Assembly: GCA_030448085.1 (NCBI GenBank)
Contig: JAUJNU010000044.1
Location: 1-15,468 of the forward strand
Length of the DNA: 15,468 nt
Source: Actinomycetota bacterium
Lineage (GTDB): Bacteria; Actinomycetota; UBA4738; CADDZG01; WHSQ01
Direction of reading: 5' to 3'
Position 1 is the stretch's first letter. Every line of letters begins with the position of its first letter. Both the position numbers and the translations under genes were made by a program. Of this stretch, positions 1 to 7,294 are shown one piece after another. Below the pieces are notes generated by a model, which saw only the letters and a list, made by a program, of their open reading frames with translations, did not search any database and was not told the DNA's origin.

Positions 1-828
1 CCAGAGGGGATCGTGCCGCCACGTCGCTGTGAGCCGCTGCTCGGTGACCGGCTCCCCGTCGAACACATCTATCGCAGCCCCTCCGACCTGACCCGAATGA
101 AGAGCCTCGGTGAGAGCGACCTCATCGATCAGGCCGCCTCGCGCCGTGTTGACGATGCGCACGCCCCGCGGGGCGGCGGCCAGCTCCTTGGCTCCGATGA
201 TCCCCATCGTCTCGGGGCTCTTGGGGAGGTGGACCGTCACGAAGTCGGATCGGCCGCAGACATCGGCCACCGTCGGCAGCAGCTCGACTCCCATCTGGGC
301 CGCCCTCTGGGGGGCGACATAAGGGTCGTAGGCGATGAGGTGCATCCCGAAGGCGCTCGCCCGTTGAGCCACCAGCGTGCCCACCCGGCCGAGGCCGACG
401 ACGCCGAGCGTCTTGCCGTGCAACTCCACCCCCTGCCAGCGCTCGCGCTCCCAGCGGCCGGAGACCAAGGCCGAATGCGCCTGCGGGATGTTCCTCGCCT
501 GGGCGAGGAGCAGAGCCAGGGTGTGCTCGGCGGCCGACAACACGTTCGACTGGGGCGCGTTGACGACGAGGATGCCGTGCCTGGTGGCGGCGTCGACATC
601 GACATTGTCGAGCCCGATCCCCGCCCGCCCCACGACCTTAAGGCTCTCGGCACGCTCGATCAGATCGGCGTCGACCTGAGTTGCGGACCTCACGATGAGA
701 GCGTCGTAGCGCCCGATGATCGCCCGCAGCTCCTCGGGGCCAAGCCCGGTTCGGACGTCCACCTCGAAGTGCTGACTGAGCTTCTCAAGCCCCGCGGCGG
801 ACAGCTTTTCGGTCGCTAGGACTCTCAT
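1..828 (-). CDS. serA: D-3-phosphoglycerate dehydrogenase, N-terminal 276 codons (3' end outside window)
   Basis: Cytosolic enzyme that oxidises 3-phosphoglycerate to 3-phosphohydroxypyruvate with NAD, the first step of serine synthesis. The reading frame is clean from ATG at 828 to the window edge. The N-terminal catalytic half contains VGRAGIGLDNVDVDAA (about residues 66-81). The NAD-binding Rossmann motif is VGLGRVG (144-150), followed by the acidic residue of AYDPY. The segment IVNTARGGLIDE (225-236) carries the catalytic Arg, and DGEP (about 258-261) carries the catalytic Glu region. The catalytic His and any ACT or regulatory domain lie beyond base 1, so the SerA subtype is open. The stretch after DGEP (VTEQRLTATW) is less typical than the rest. 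A -10-like element sits 7 bases before the ATG, suggesting a leaderless transcript. The gene is divergent from the membrane-protein gene at 921. Another 2-hydroxyacid dehydrogenase is possible but less likely given the strong SerA-like N-terminus. Confidence 0.93.
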   Translation of the reverse strand, partial: MRVLATEKLSAAGLEKLSQHFEVDVRTGLGPEELRAIIGRYDALIVRSATQVDADLIERAESLKVVGRAGIGLDNVDVDAATRHGILVVNAPQSNVLSAAEHTLALLLAQARNIPQAHSALVSGRWERERWQGVELHGKTLGVVGLGRVGTLVAQRASAFGMHLIAYDPYVAPQRAAQMGVELLPTVADVCGRSDFVTVHLPKSPETMGIIGAKELAAAPRGVRIVNTARGGLIDEVALTEALHSGQVGGAAIDVFDGEPVTEQRLTATWRHDPLW

Positions 829-835
829 GAGGCGC

Positions 836-841
836 ATCGTA
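836..841 (-). promoter_or_regulatory. Putative -10 element of serA (TACGAT), leaderless layout
   Basis: On the minus strand TACGAT matches TANNNT and is followed by 7 bases and then the serA ATG at 828. A transcript starting at or next to the A of the ATG would have no leader. No Shine-Dalgarno sequence is placed between the element and the start. No clear -35 box is visible. Inference from sequence only. Confidence 0.5.
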
Positions 842-908
842 CAGGCGAGGCGCCCCCTCCTCCTCTGGGGCGCGTGCGGGTACCTCCAGCGGAACAAGCC
901 CGGGCCGC

Positions 909-914
909 TAATCT
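909..914 (+). promoter_or_regulatory. Putative -10 element of the envelope operon (TAATCT), leaderless layout
   Basis: TAATCT fits TANNNT and lies exactly 6 bases before the GTG at 921, so the start codon would coincide with the expected transcription start. No ribosome binding site is seen upstream of the GTG. It shares the 92-base divergent region with the serA promoter. Confidence 0.5.
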
Positions 915-920
915 CACAGC

Positions 921-1862
921 GTGTCCATCCCAGCCACCTTGCGGCCTCTGCGGGTCGGGGAGATCCTCGACGTAGGGATAAAGATCTACCTGAAGCACGC
1001 CCGGACGCTGTTCAAGATCGTCATCGTCGTGGTTGCCCCGATACAGGTCTTGAGCCTTCTGGTCAGCCTTTCCACCGTGCCCGAGGCGTTCACCGCGCCG
1101 ACCACCTACCAGCCCTTCAACACCGGCGAGATCTGGCTCTTCGGCGCGGGGGCCGTGATCATCGGGATCCTCAGTTTCCTCACCGTGCTGCTGGCCACGG
1201 GGGCCTGCTTCAAGACGATCAGCGATGTCTATCTGGGCCACGCCCCCGACGCCCGCGGGTCCCTCAGATTCGCCCGCCAGAACCTCCGGTCTCTCCTATG
1301 GGCGAACATCCTCGCTCTGCTGTTCATGACGCTGGGACTCGTGGCGCTCGTGATCCCGGGGATCTATCTGTGGATCGCCCTTTCCCTCGTATCCCCGGTA
1401 GTGCTCCTCGAAGGGTTGAAGGGGCGGCAGTCCCTCAAGCGGTCGAGGTTCCTCGTGAGGGAGATGTGGGGCAAGACCTTCGCCACGATCTTCGTGTCGT
1501 TCCTCCTCGCCATGGTCGTCTCGACCGTGGTCTCGGCCCTGATCAATGCCCTCGTGTTCGTGGGCGACCAGAACAGCCTGGTCCTCCAGGTCACGCTCAA
1601 CACCATCTCCTCGACCGTCGCCCAGGTGATCTCCACGCCGTTCCAAGCCGCCATCCTCGCCGTCCTCTTCTTCGACCTCAAGGTCCGCAAGGAAGGGTTC
1701 GACCTCCAGCTCCTGGCGGAGCGGATGGGAGGCGGAGGGGCCGCCATGCCCCCGCCGGATCTGTTCCCGCCTCCGCCTCCGATCGACTTCGGCGAAAAGC
1801 CCCCCTACTGGCCACCCCCTCCTGGGTGGACGCCCGGCCCCCCCGCTCCTCCCCCGGAGTGA
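921..1862 (+). CDS. Multi-spanning membrane protein, glycerophosphoryl diester phosphodiesterase membrane-domain type, with proline-rich tail
   Basis: A 313-residue integral membrane protein with no catalytic phosphodiesterase domain. It opens with LRPLRVGEILDVGIKIYLKH (residues 7-26), the amphipathic start typical of the GPDPase membrane-domain family. Hydrophobic segments follow at about 30-50, 71-95, 126-163, 187-213 and 226-252. The family-like end FDLKVRKEGFDLQLLAERM (251-269) precedes a glycine linker and a tail of about 38 residues dominated by proline (276-313) with scattered aromatic residues. The GTG start is chosen because the family motif begins at once and a -10 element sits 6 bases upstream. 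Its TGA overlaps the next gene's GTG (GTGA, 1859-1862), so translation is probably coupled. It is the first gene of the DUF4129/DUF4350/MoxR/DUF58 operon. The biochemical function of such stand-alone domains is not established. Confidence 0.8.
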   Translation: MSIPATLRPLRVGEILDVGIKIYLKHARTLFKIVIVVVAPIQVLSLLVSLSTVPEAFTAPTTYQPFNTGEIWLFGAGAVIIGILSFLTVLLATGACFKTISDVYLGHAPDARGSLRFARQNLRSLLWANILALLFMTLGLVALVIPGIYLWIALSLVSPVVLLEGLKGRQSLKRSRFLVREMWGKTFATIFVSFLLAMVVSTVVSALINALVFVGDQNSLVLQVTLNTISSTVAQVISTPFQAAILAVLFFDLKVRKEGFDLQLLAERMGGGGAAMPPPDLFPPPPPIDFGEKPPYWPPPPGWTPGPPAPPPE

Positions 1863-2492
1863 TCGTCCCCGGCGGGGTGGATCCGGAAGAAGCCAGGCGT
1901 CTCGCGTCCGAGATCCTGTCCGAGCCCAGGTTCCAGGAGCCCTCCACCCCCCGCCCTCTCCGAGGGGTGCTGGAGCAGGTCGGTGGGTGGCTCCGTCCGG
2001 TCGTGGAGTCCATCGACGACCTCGTCTCTGCGCTAGGTCGCGTCCTTCCCGGAGGCGAGGCGACCGTCTGGACCCTTCTGGGGATGCGGTCGCCGCGTCG
2101 GCGGCGGTCGTCGCCGCTCACCTGGGGAGACGCCGCACCAGAGAGATCACGCAGACATCACAAGGGTGCCGGCGGAGCAACCAAAGGGATCTCGCCACAC
2201 CAGCTGGAGCAGAGGCGGAACGAGCGGAGCGAGCGGGGATCTGGAGAAGGCGGTGCGGTTGCGGTTCCCAGGCTGGAGCTCCTCCGGCTGAGCCTCGCGC
2301 GGAAGATACGGCTGAGAGAGTCGACCACCTCACTGGAGATCTCTGCTTGCTCAACTCCGCTCGGAAGGTTCGAGGCGCTGGCCGCTAGCTTCGACGAGAT
2401 CGTCTACGGACGGCGTCCGCCAACGGCCGCCGATCTGAGTGCGTCCAAAGAGCGGTGGAGGCAGGTTCTCTCGACGGCGGAGTGCCTCATGA
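1859..2492 (+). CDS. DUF4129 membrane protein, frameshifted as sequenced
   Basis: Reconstructed from pieces in two frames. The GTG at 1859 overlaps the upstream stop (GTGA) and opens VDPEEARRLASEILSEPRF, a typical DUF4129 N-terminus. A transmembrane segment follows, read in frame 2 up to about 2080 and then in frame 1 (AVAASAAVVAAHLGRRR). After a break near 2239 comes GDLEKAVRLRF, then LRLS and KIRLRESTTSLEIS, then FEALAASFDEIVYGRRPPT (ending about 2425), the DUF4129 C-terminal signature. Shifts are visible near 2080, 2239 and 2265, with a compensating pair near 2345-2365, several next to runs of C or G. The exact stop is uncertain; an ATGA overlap with the next gene at 2489-2492 is my best guess. 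DUF4129 proteins sit in MoxR/DUF58 clusters and have no known activity. I think the gene is intact in the organism. Confidence 0.7.
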
Positions 2493-3360
2493 AGAGGCGG
2501 CGCTGGATCATCGGAGTGGTCGGCGGGGTCATCCTTCTGAACGTGCTCGGCAGCTTGGTAGCGTCCCTCTCCGGCGCGCTCCCGGGCCTCCTTCCTCGTC
2601 TGCGCGACAACCCCCCGAAGGCCTTGCCGCATACGCCGAGCTTCTGACACGGTTCGGCCATCCCGTGGGAGCTGCGCCGACCGCTGGAGGAATCTCGCCT
2701 GGACCCGAAGACGACGGTCCTGCTCATGGACCCGGGCCACCTGCCCCCGGAGAGGCCCTCGAACGGTTGGCGGCGTTCGTGCGGGCCCGGCGGGCGCCTT
2801 GTCGGATCAATGGAGGCGGGCAGCGGTTGGACCAACGACATGGACGGAGTGCCGGCGTGGTCCGCAACTGGCGCCGAGGTTGTCGGAGCGAGCAAGCTGG
2901 ATGGCATCCGCGAGGTAACCACCGCTTCGGAGGGGACCTGGAAGGGGCGAGCTCCGCCGAGTCCTGCTAGGGGGGCCAGCCGGCCTCGATCGCCACGACG
3001 GAGGGGCAGGGAGGCGCGGTCTTCCTCTCCTCCCCTTCAGAACCGTCTCCTTGCACAAGCCGACGACAACGCAGGCTATGGGCTGCTGCTCGCCGGTGAG
3101 GAGGGGCGGCCCGTGGTGTTGTTCGTCAAGAGCGTGCACAGGTACGGGCTAGGAGCGGTCTAGCCGCTATCCCGGATCGCTGGAGGTGGGCCTCCGCGGG
3201 CCTCGCCCTGGCGCAGGCCGTCTAAGCCTTTGCCAAAGGCCGAAGGCTCGGGCCCACGGAGGACTCATCGAGGGCGCTGCCGCCGGCGAGCACGGCCTAC
3301 GACGAGGCCATCGCAGCTACACTCGCCCGCGTCGGGGGAAAGGGGGGAGTTTCCAGGTGA
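2489..3360 (+). CDS. DUF4350 membrane-anchored protein, frameshifted as sequenced
   Basis: Starts at ATG 2489 with MKRRRWIIGVVGGVILLNVL, a basic N-terminus plus one transmembrane helix. After a frame change near 2580 it reads PPEGLAAYAELLTRFGHPV, then in another frame LRRPLEESRLDPKTTVLLMD. ALERLAAFVRA and GSMEAGSGWTND follow in alternating frames. This is the DUF4350 domain, which resembles the fold found in glutamine-amidotransferase-like and GldG-type proteins. The end contains NRLLAQADDNAGYGLLLAG (from about 3043), then IPDRWRWASAGLALAQAV, a second hydrophobic stretch, and a charged tail ending at TGA 3358-3360. Breaks are seen near 2580, 2665, 2750, 2790 and 3150. A TAA at 3223-3225 interrupts the last segment and is either a substitution error or a real stop. 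The stop overlaps the moxR GTG (GTGA). Confidence 0.65.
3342..3349 (+). promoter_or_regulatory. Ribosome binding site of moxR
   Basis: A GGGGGGAG tract ends 7 bases before the GTG at 3357. It decides the start against an upstream extension of the same frame to 3186, whose translation has no MoxR-like residues. Confidence 0.65.
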
Positions 3361-4286
3361 AACAACTGAGAGATGAAGTCGCGGCCGAGATCTCGAAGGT
3401 AGTTGTCGGGGCGACGGATTGGCTGGACCTGATCCTCGCCGCGATCGCCGTCAAGGGCCACATCCTCATGGAGGGGCCTCCGGGCGTGGCCAAGACACTG
3501 CTCGCGAACGCGGTTGCGAAGGCAATGGGGCTCGAGTTCCGGCGCATCCAGTTCACGCCCGACATGCTGCCCTCCGACGTCACGGGAACGATGACGCTGC
3601 GAGACAAGGACCTCGTGTTCCGTCCCGGCCCCCTCTTCGCGAACATCGTTCTTGGCGACGAGATCAACCGGACCCCACCCAAGACCCAGGCGGCACTCCT
3701 CGAGGCGATGCAGGAACGTCAGGTGACCGTCGACGGGGCGACGCGGCCCCTCCCCCAGCCCTTCCTGGTCATAGCGACCCAGAACCCGGTGGAGTACGAG
3801 GGGACGTACCCACTCCCGGAGGCGCAGCTGGACCGCTTCACGGTCAAGGTTGACCTTGACTACCCCAGCGAGCCGGACGAGCTCGAGATCCTTCGTCTCC
3901 CCCACTCGGGAGTGACTCCCTCGACACTCGAGGACCTCCGGGTGGTGTCCGCAGGGGAGCAGTTGGAAGAGATGCAGGACCTGGTGGACGACACCACCGT
4001 CTCGGACGAGGTCCTGCGCTACGTGGCGCAGGTCGTGCGCCGAACGCGGGAGCTGCCGAGCGTCTCCCTCGGCGCAAGCCCGAGGGCCGGGGTGCACCTG
4101 CTTGCGATGTCCAAGGCGAAGGCCCGGCTATCCGGGCGGGACTTCGTCACGCCGGACGATGTCTCCGTGATGGCGGCCCCCAGCCTCGCGCACCGCTTGA
4201 TCCTGACCCCCGAGGCGGAGCTCGAGCAGTTCACCCCGACCGCCGCCATCCAGGCCGCACTGGCTTCCGTTCAAGTCCCCCGGTGA
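3357..4286 (+). CDS. MoxR-family AAA+ ATPase
   Basis: A 309-residue cytosolic ATPase of the usual MoxR length. Walker A is GPPGVAKT (residues 40-47) and Walker B is VLGDEINR (98-105, with D101 and E102). Sensor 1 is ATQNPVEYEGTYPLPEAQLD (140-159), and the following RF carries R160. The C-terminal AAA lid has RELPSVSLGASPRAGVHLLA, the MoxR sensor-2 region. MoxR proteins are thought to act as chaperones that insert cofactors or mature partner proteins, usually together with an adjacent DUF58 or VWA protein; here DUF58 follows directly. The start GTG overlaps the DUF4350 stop and the stop overlaps the DUF58 GTG (GTGA both times), implying coupled translation. The frame is uninterrupted. The gene position corresponds to moxR2 (Rv3692) of M. 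tuberculosis by synteny recalled from memory; the client protein is unknown. Confidence 0.95.
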   Translation: MKQLRDEVAAEISKVVVGATDWLDLILAAIAVKGHILMEGPPGVAKTLLANAVAKAMGLEFRRIQFTPDMLPSDVTGTMTLRDKDLVFRPGPLFANIVLGDEINRTPPKTQAALLEAMQERQVTVDGATRPLPQPFLVIATQNPVEYEGTYPLPEAQLDRFTVKVDLDYPSEPDELEILRLPHSGVTPSTLEDLRVVSAGEQLEEMQDLVDDTTVSDEVLRYVAQVVRRTRELPSVSLGASPRAGVHLLAMSKAKARLSGRDFVTPDDVSVMAAPSLAHRLILTPEAELEQFTPTAAIQAALASVQVPR

Positions 4287-5547
4287 CCCCGACACCACGG
4301 ACCGCGTGGTTCGTCGGGGGCGCTGCATTGCTGTCGCTTCTCGTTCCTCCCTGGGTCGCAGGGTTGTTCGTCGTTGCCATCTTGGGGGCCTTCGTGGCAG
4401 ACGCGTTCTCCGTGCGCGCTCGCCCCGAAGTGCAGGGGCAGATACCGCACATCTTGAGCCGGGGGGTGGCTCAGCCGGCTTCGTTCATGGTGCCGGAACC
4501 GTCCCAAAAGACCCGCCTGCGGCAACCCTCGACACCGGATCTCGTATGCGTCCCCCCCGAAAGCGACGGCTCACTCCACCTGGAGGTGACCCCTCTGCGT
4601 CGAGGAAGGCACCCCTTGCCGGCAGTGGCTTCCATGACCGAGGGGCCCCTGGGGCTCGGCCGCTGGTACCACGGAGCCGACGAGGCCCAAGAGGTGCTCG
4701 TATACCCGGACCTCCCGGCCGCCCGCCGGATCGCCCTCGCGGTAAGAGAGGGGCGCTTCACGGAGCCCGGACATCTCAGCCGGGGCCCCCTCGGCCTCGG
4801 CACGCAGTTCGAGTCGGTTCGCGACTACGTTCCCGACGACGACATCAGGCAGGTCAACTGGCGAGCCACCGCCCGGCTGGGGCGGCCGATGAGCAACCAG
4901 TTCCGAGTCGAGCAGGAAAGGGATGTCGTCTGCGTTGTCGACATGGGCCGGCTGATGTCGGCGCCGGCGGGGGCGGAGCGGACAAGGCTCGATGCCGCCG
5001 TAGATGCGGCGACAGCGGTAGGCCTGGTCGCGGACGTGGTCGGGGATCGCTGCGGCGTCCTGGCCTTCGACTCAGAGGTCCAGCGGCACCTCCCCCCTCG
5101 CAGGGCCGGAGGAGACCCGCTGATCCGGAGCCTCTATGACGTCGAGCCGTCCAACAAGGACAGCGACTATCAGCTCGCTTTCTCGAAGGTCGGAGGGGGC
5201 AAGAGATCTTTCGTGCTGGTGTTCACCGACCTCATAGATGTGCAGGCCGCACGCTCCTTGCTGGCCGGGGCCACTTCTCTGGCCAGAAGGCACGTCATGG
5301 CCGTTGCCAGCGTTTCCGACCCAGAGCTCAGAGCCTTTGCAGAAGGACCCGTCGACCAGGGGGCGGGCGACCCAGGGGACACGTAGCGGCGAAAGCGACC
5401 GTGGCCCGGCACGTGCTGGACGCCCGCCTTCAGGTGATCCGCAAGCTGGCCGCGCTCGGCGTGGGAGTGATCGAGGCGCCCGCCGATCGTTTGAGCGCGG
5501 CCTGCGTCGCGTCCTACCTCAGGGCGAAGAGACTGGCGCGTCTCTGA
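4283..5547 (+). CDS. DUF58 (VWA-like) membrane-anchored protein, C-terminus frameshifted near 5383
   Basis: Partner of MoxR. Two short hydrophobic segments at residues 8-42 anchor it. The soluble part contains the DUF58 signature GTQFESVRDYVPDDDIRQVN (172-191), then WRATARLGR, then the VWA-like beta strand with VVCVVDMGRLMS (215-226). As sequenced the frame stops at 5386 after GDPGDT. The typical DUF58 C-terminus continues in another frame: VARHVLDARLQVIRKLAALG (from 5401), then VIEAPADRLSAACVASYL, then a basic end and TGA at 5545-5547. One indel at about 5380-5385 explains this, giving about 421 residues. The whole gene overlaps the reversed spoIIM 3' end by 29 bases. The MIDAS-like metal site is not obviously complete (DMGRL instead of DxSxS), as is common in DUF58. 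Start GTG 4283 is coupled to the moxR stop. Confidence 0.87.
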
Positions 5548-6483
5548 CTCGAACGCCACGCCAGAAGACGAGGGCCCAGAAAGGCGCCGCCAAACCGATG
5601 CCAACGAAGAGCGCTCCCGCAACCCCGAGGCCCGATCCTGTGACGAATCCCTCGACCAGGCCGGCAAGGACGAGCCACGGCATCGTCCCGAGGATGATCT
5701 CGACACCGGCCAGCTTCGAGCGCCAGCGCGCGGCCTTCTGACGTGGCCCGGAGCAACGAGCGCCCAGCCCATCCGGAACCCCGCGGCTGCCGTCACTGCG
5801 ATACAGGACAACTCGAGCCACCCATGAGGGCTTATCAACTCGATCAGGGGGCCCGCCGCTCCTGCCTCGATCGTCAGACCGGCGATGGCTCCGATGAAGA
5901 CCCCGTTGTAGATCAACACCGCCGCGGTTCCGAACCCCGCCGTGATCCCCGCTGCGAACGCGAGGAAGGTCACTTGGATGTTGTTGGTGAAGATCTGGGC
6001 TGCGAACAGCGTCTCCTCCGCTGCGGGGGTGCCGAGGTCACCTCCGGTGGGAGGGCCAGAGCCCCGGAACTGATCCGGCACCACCCCTTGCGCGGCGGTC
6101 GGATCGATCATCGCCCAGATCCCGCTGAGGATCGCCGGGGCCAATAGGAAGAGCCACGCAAGGACCAAGGGGAGCGGGCGCTCGGCGATCCTTAGCCAGT
6201 ACGTGTCCTTGAAGAAGTCGATCAGCGAGGACCGCCGGACGCTGCTGTCGTAAACGAGATGGCGGGCCCGCCCCACCACGTTCTCCAGTCTCGCCACCAC
6301 GGGATCGCCCGGCCAGGACCTCCGCGCGAGCGCCAGGTCCGCTGCGCTCGCTCGGTACAAGGAGCCCAGCTGGAGAACCCCTTCGCGCCCGAGCCTCTCG
6401 GGTCGCCTGCCGGCACTCTCCACAAGCCGCTCGAGCGTGATCCAAGAACCCTCTCGCTCCGCCAGGAAAAGGTCTAACTTCAC
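5519..6483 (-). CDS. SpoIIM-family (stage II sporulation protein M-like) membrane protein, one frameshift near 5745
   Basis: Despite the family name no sporulation role is implied; this family accompanies MoxR/DUF58 clusters in non-sporulating actinobacteria. About 320 residues. The cytosolic N-terminal part (1-100) is helical and charged (FLAEREGSWITLERLVESAG). Membrane segments lie at about 104-126 and 168-205, followed by the SpoIIM-like LIELISPHGWLEL (213-225) and a segment at 225-243. After GWALVAPG the frame breaks, and RQKAARWRSKLAGVEIILGT plus a last pair of helices continue in another frame to TGA at 5519-5521; one extra G near 5745 explains it. Start: GTG at 6483 opens VKLDLFLAEREG. 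ATG at 6492 would add three residues and overlap the start of the RDD gene. I prefer 6483 because a CATAAT element ends 7 bases upstream. Confidence 0.85.
6475..6480 (+). promoter_or_regulatory. Putative -10 element of the first RDD gene (TAACTT), leaderless layout
   Basis: TAACTT fits TANNNT and ends 6 bases before the ATG at 6487. It lies inside the first codons of the reversed spoIIM gene. An AGGAAAAGG tract (6464-6472) could be a Shine-Dalgarno sequence but is about 14 bases from the ATG, too far to be convincing. Confidence 0.45.
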
Positions 6484-6486
6484 ACG

Positions 6487-7260
6487 ATGCATTATGAAGA
6501 CCGCGTCGAGATCGTGACGCCCGAGGGCGTGACGCTTCACCTCACCCTCGCCGGACTGGGCTCCCGAGCCCTCGCCGCCATGATCGACACCCTCTTCAAG
6601 CTCTTGATCCTGGTTGCTTTGGTCGCGGCGTTCTTCGGTGGGGCGGCCGTAGTGGGGGCGGAACTATCGCTGGGGGATCCGAGGGGGGCCGTTCTGGTCG
6701 GCTACGCGATCGCGGTGGTGCTGATCTTCATCGTGAACTTCTTCTACGACGTCCTGTTCGAAACACTTGCCTCCGGGCGGACGCCGGGCAAGAAGGCGCA
6801 GGGCTTGAAGGTGGTTCAGGTCGGGGGCGCGCCGGTCCGCTTCACCAGCAGCGCGGTCAGGAACATCGTTCGCATCGTGGACTCTCTTCCCACTGCATAC
6901 GCGGTGGGAATGATCAGCATCCTCGCCACATCGAAGAATCAGAGGCTCGGTGACCTTGCCGCCGGCACCATGGTCATCAGGGAGGTGAGCGGCTCTATGG
7001 AGCAGGTGTTCAAGGCCCCCGTTCCCCGCGGGGGCCGGGCCGAAGGCGACGTATGGGACGTGAGCACAGTCACCGCCGAAGACCTGTCGACCGTGCGGCA
7101 GTTCCTCGAGCGGAGATTGACGCTCACACCCGAAGCCCGGGCCCGGCTGGCGTGGGACCTGGCGGCCGCGCTGAAGCCGAAGGTTTCGGGCGCGAAAGGA
7201 GACCTCCACCCCGAGACGTTCCTCGAGCGGGTTGCTGCAGAGAAGGCGGCGAAAAGCTAG
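6487..7260 (+). CDS. RDD-family membrane protein with long cytosolic C-terminus
   Basis: A 257-residue protein. The N-terminus EDRVEIVTPEGVTLHLTLAG (4-23) is the short beta-like lead common to RDD genes of MoxR clusters. The RDD domain has SRALAAMIDT (26-35, Arg27 and Asp34), hydrophobic segments at about 36-60 and 70-92, the RTPGKKAQGLKVV loop (98-110), a third segment around 132-148, and QRLGDLAAGTMVIRE (152-166, Asp156). About 90 residues follow, soluble and helical, without a domain I recognise. RDD proteins are poorly characterised; some have been linked to ion transport. The start lies only 3 bases from the spoIIM GTG at 6483. Gene order matches Rv3695 next to Rv3694c from memory. The frame is intact. 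Confidence 0.9.
   Translation: MHYEDRVEIVTPEGVTLHLTLAGLGSRALAAMIDTLFKLLILVALVAAFFGGAAVVGAELSLGDPRGAVLVGYAIAVVLIFIVNFFYDVLFETLASGRTPGKKAQGLKVVQVGGAPVRFTSSAVRNIVRIVDSLPTAYAVGMISILATSKNQRLGDLAAGTMVIREVSGSMEQVFKAPVPRGGRAEGDVWDVSTVTAEDLSTVRQFLERRLTLTPEARARLAWDLAAALKPKVSGAKGDLHPETFLERVAAEKAAKS
6491..6496 (-). promoter_or_regulatory. Putative -10 element of spoIIM-like gene (CATAAT)
   Basis: On the minus strand CATAAT is one base from TATAAT and is followed by 7 bases and GTG at 6483. It lies inside the first codons of the divergent RDD gene. No ribosome binding site is present for either candidate spoIIM start. Confidence 0.4.
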
Positions 7261-7283
7261 ATTCCGCAGAGCTTCGATCGAAC

Positions 7284-7290
7284 AGGGGGG
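7284..7290 (+). promoter_or_regulatory. Ribosome binding site of the second RDD gene
   Basis: AGGGGGG ends 4 bases before ATG 7295. It selects this ATG over an upstream in-frame extension to 7232 that would overlap the first RDD gene. Confidence 0.6.
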
Positions 7291-7294
7291 AAAT

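Noticed and set aside
13..819. A 268-codon plus-strand ORF opposite serA
   Set aside because: Arg/Asp/Gly/Pro-rich translation without any recognisable motif; antisense shadow of a clear SerA frame.
2215..2242. Short gagcg-like repetition, possible tandem repeat
   Set aside because: Only a few imperfect units inside DUF4129 coding sequence encoding an Ala/Glu/Arg helix; not a repeat element.
827..2647. Long plus-strand ORF of 606 codons overlapping the membrane-protein gene
   Set aside because: Its first two thirds are the wrong frame of the GPDPase-type gene and rich in Arg/Pro/Gly; only the last third contains real DUF4129 and DUF4350 pieces.
2060..3230. Programmed ribosomal frameshifting as the cause of the broken DUF4129/DUF4350 frames
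   Set aside because: There are too many shifts in both directions, with no common slippery motif, and the same pattern occurs in unrelated genes such as serC and gatB.
3186..3356. Extension of the MoxR frame upstream to 3186
   Set aside because: The extra residues are Arg/Gly-rich and overlap DUF4350; GTG 3357 has a good ribosome binding site and a GTGA overlap.
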